From assembly GCA_035513275.1 (NCBI GenBank), contig DATKCJ010000122.1, positions 1-6,860 of the forward strand: a DNA stretch of 6,860 nucleotides, given 5' to 3'. This DNA is from DATKCJ01 sp035513275 (lineage in GTDB: Bacteria; Verrucomicrobiota; Verrucomicrobiia; Opitutales; Opitutaceae). The notes beneath the pieces are model-generated. The model was not told the DNA's origin. It was given only the letters and a program-made list of their open reading frames with translations, and made no database searches. Positions 5,348 to 6,860 of this stretch are shown here, piece after piece. The translations under genes were made by a program, and so were the position numbers. Within the stretch, counting starts at the first letter, position 1; the number at the start of each line of letters is the position of its first letter.

Positions 5348-6664
5348 ATGGCCGACCTCTCCACCAACCTCGCAGGCATCAAGTCCCCGAATCCGTTCTG
5401 GGTCGCCTCCGGCCCGCCCGCGAACACCGGATACCAGGCGCACCGCGCGTTCGAGGCCGGTTGGGGCGGCGTGGTCTGGAAGACGATCGGTGATCCGATC
5501 ACCAACGTCTCCTCACGCTACTCCGCGCTCAACAACGGTCCTGACCGAATGATCGGGCTCAACAACATCGAGCTCATCAGCGACCGCTCGCCCGAGACGA
5601 ATTTCCGCGAGATCGCCGAGGTGAAGAAGCGCTGGCCGCACCACGCAGTGATCGCTTCGCTCATGGTGGAGACGCGCGAGCAGTGGCACGAGTTCGTCAA
5701 GCGCTCGGCCGATGCGGGCGCCGACGGCATCGAACTCAACTACGGCTGCCCGCACGGCATGTGCGAGCGCGGCATGGGCTCGGCAGTGGGCCAGCAGCCA
5801 GCGGTCGCCGAGAAGATCACGAGTTGGGTGATGGAAGCCGCCACAATTCCCGTGATCGTGAAGCTCACGCCGAACATCACCGACATCACCGCCGCCGCCC
5901 GCGCCGCGAAACGCGCCGGTGCCGACGCGATTTCGCTGATCAACACGATCAACAGCATCACGAACGTGAACCTCGACACGTTCGTCCCCGAGCCGCGCGT
6001 GAGGGGCCTCAGCTCGCACGGCGGGTATTGCGGACCCGCGGTGAAGCCGATTGCGCTCAACATGGTGCAGGCGTGCGCCGCGGATCCCGAGGTTGGGCTG
6101 CCCATCTCCGGCATTGGCGGCATCGCCTCGTGGCGCGACGCTGCGGAGTTCATCGCGCTCGGCTCGACGAGCCTGCAGGTGTGCACGGCGATCATGCACT
6201 ACGGCTTCCGCATCGTGGAGGATATGATCGAAGGGCTCGAGTCCTACATGGACGCGAAAGGCTTCGCCACGCTCGACGCATTTCGCGGCCGCGCCGTGCA
6301 CAAAGTCGAACGCTGGGAGAACCTTGACCTCAACTTCCAGCGCGTCGCGCGGATCGATTACGAGAAGTGCATCGGTTGCAACCTCTGCTACATCGCCTGC
6401 GAGGACGGCGCACACCAGTGCATCGACCTGAAATCGCCCGACGAACTCGGCATCGGCCTCGGCCCGGGCCGCGTGCCGCACAAGCCCGTGCCGAAAGTCC
6501 GGGAGGAAGACTGCGTCGGCTGCAATCTCTGTTCGCTCGTTTGTCCCGTCGACGAGTGCATCACGATGGTGGAAGTGCCAAACGGCAAGGAGTCACTCAC
6601 GTGGAGCCAATACCAGGCGAAAGTCGCGTCGGGCGAGATGACGTCCTTTCCCCCACATCCATAG
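5348..6664 (+). CDS. preA: Dihydropyrimidine dehydrogenase, catalytic FMN/ferredoxin subunit PreA
   Basis: Catalytic subunit that reduces uracil and thymine to their 5,6-dihydro forms with electrons delivered by PreT, the first step of reductive pyrimidine breakdown in the cytoplasm. The 438 residues match the C-terminal half of mammalian DPD. Residues 1-310 form an FMN-binding TIM barrel related to dihydroorotate dehydrogenases. Lys45 (VVWKTIG) and Lys172 (IVKLTPN) are the expected flavin contacts. ELNYGCPHGMCERGMG at 129-144 is the substrate loop. Cys134 corresponds to the general-acid Cys671 of mammalian DPD and His136 to His673; the Ser just before the Cys in DPD is Gly here. Phosphate-binding GIGGI is at 255-259. 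The C-terminal ferredoxin domain carries two [4Fe-4S] motifs: Cys341/344/347/351 (CIGCNLCYIAC) and Cys389/392/395/399 (CVGCNLCSLVC). The start gives the normal N-terminus (LAGIKSPNPFWVASGPP), but no Shine-Dalgarno is present, only the direct repeats. The 56-bp gap and shared strand suggest an operon with preT. The call is very firm. Confidence 0.96.
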   Translation: MADLSTNLAGIKSPNPFWVASGPPANTGYQAHRAFEAGWGGVVWKTIGDPITNVSSRYSALNNGPDRMIGLNNIELISDRSPETNFREIAEVKKRWPHHAVIASLMVETREQWHEFVKRSADAGADGIELNYGCPHGMCERGMGSAVGQQPAVAEKITSWVMEAATIPVIVKLTPNITDITAAARAAKRAGADAISLINTINSITNVNLDTFVPEPRVRGLSSHGGYCGPAVKPIALNMVQACAADPEVGLPISGIGGIASWRDAAEFIALGSTSLQVCTAIMHYGFRIVEDMIEGLESYMDAKGFATLDAFRGRAVHKVERWENLDLNFQRVARIDYEKCIGCNLCYIACEDGAHQCIDLKSPDELGIGLGPGRVPHKPVPKVREEDCVGCNLCSLVCPVDECITMVEVPNGKESLTWSQYQAKVASGEMTSFPPHP

Positions 6665-6689
6665 ACCTCGAAGAAAACAAAGGACGGAG

Positions 6690-6860
6690 ATGAACCACAA
6701 AGACACAGAGACACAGAGGAAAACACTGAACGACCTGAGCCATCGGGTGATCGGGCTTTGCATGGAAGTGCATCGGGAGCTTGGACCAGGACTTCTGGAG
6801 TCAGCCTACGAAGAGGCGCTCGCCCACGAGTTCACACTAGCGGGAATCGCATTCGAACGC
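6690..6860 (+). CDS. GxxExxY-family protein, N-terminal part only
   Basis: The first 57 codons of a gene that leaves the window on the right. The translation shows LSHRVIGLCMEVHRELGPGLLESAY followed by EEALAHEFTLAGIAFER when read in two pieces. Residues 34-40 (GLLESAY) carry the signature Gly-x-x-Glu-x-x-Tyr of the GxxExxY family. Members are typically 120-140 residues and are related to PD-(D/E)XK nuclease-like folds, but their cellular role is not established; Glu26 in MEVHRELG is also typical. The ATG at 6690 is preceded by AGGA five bases upstream, the only well-placed Shine-Dalgarno in the window. The first ten residues (MNHKDTETQR) come from an agacacag tandem repeat and are probably not part of the fold; the conserved part starts near residue 14. 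It begins 25 bp after the preA stop and may be co-transcribed, but has no evident link to pyrimidine breakdown. Confidence 0.85.
   Translation, partial: MNHKDTETQRKTLNDLSHRVIGLCMEVHRELGPGLLESAYEEALAHEFTLAGIAFER
6701..6716 (+). repeat. Tandem agacacag repeat at the start of the GxxExxY gene
   Basis: Two exact head-to-tail copies of agacacag occupy 6701-6708 and 6709-6716, with near-copies on both sides (cacaaa before, aggaaaacac after). The run is A-rich and unlike the GC-rich coding sequence around it. It lies inside the first ten codons of the GxxExxY gene, where it encodes KDTETQ. From memory, similar repeat-like leaders occur before this gene family in other environmental bacteria. Confidence 0.7.

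Noticed and set aside
5476..5780. A lost catalytic cysteine in PreA
   Set aside because: On counting residues, Cys134 in NYGCPHGM aligns with DPD Cys671; the valine farther along the loop is not the catalytic position.
5513..6481. A 322-codon open frame on the minus strand
   Set aside because: It lies entirely opposite preA, whose frame has catalytic and Fe-S motifs throughout. The composition is typical of an antisense shadow.

Overview
The window is about 6.9 kb of high-GC bacterial chromosome. It carries five protein genes that can be read in full or nearly so, plus the first 57 codons of a sixth gene at the right edge. The most likely source is a member of the Verrucomicrobiota or a related PVC-type lineage. 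This is an inference from gene style: a GluRS without the Cys-x-Cys zinc motif, a GxxExxY protein preceded by an 'agacacag' repeat, short 'tccgcaatccgaa' intergenic repeats, and almost no Shine-Dalgarno sequences. No rRNA or other phylogenetic marker is present to prove it.

Left part, minus strand. Positions 1-1320 hold the first 440 codons of gltX (glutamyl-tRNA synthetase), whose 3' end lies outside the window. Upstream of it, on the same strand, is a complete PaaX-family gene (1477-2259). Its product has an N-terminal winged-helix-like segment, a Cas2-like middle domain and a PaaX C-terminal domain. The gene is bracketed by two nearly identical 36-bp palindromes (cores 1427-1462 and 2278-2313), each less than 20 bp from one end of the gene. 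This is the least ordinary structure in the window.

Centre and right. A minus-strand M20-family N-carbamoyl-amino-acid hydrolase (2406-3656) is transcribed divergently from a plus-strand pair, preT (3843-5291) and preA (5348-6664). These two encode the subunits of a dihydropyrimidine dehydrogenase. PreT has the N-terminal Fe-S clusters and the FAD and NAD(P) domains. PreA has the FMN TIM barrel with the catalytic Cys and a C-terminal 2x[4Fe-4S] ferredoxin domain. Together they fit reductive uracil/thymine breakdown: PreTA reduces the ring and the hydrolase would release the carbamoyl group in the last step. The ring-opening dihydropyrimidinase is not in the window.

Right edge. A GxxExxY-family gene begins 25 bp after preA and runs off the window. 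Its first codons overlap a short tandem repeat.

No tRNA, rRNA, CRISPR array or insertion sequence was seen. No stretch longer than about 190 bases lacks a gene.
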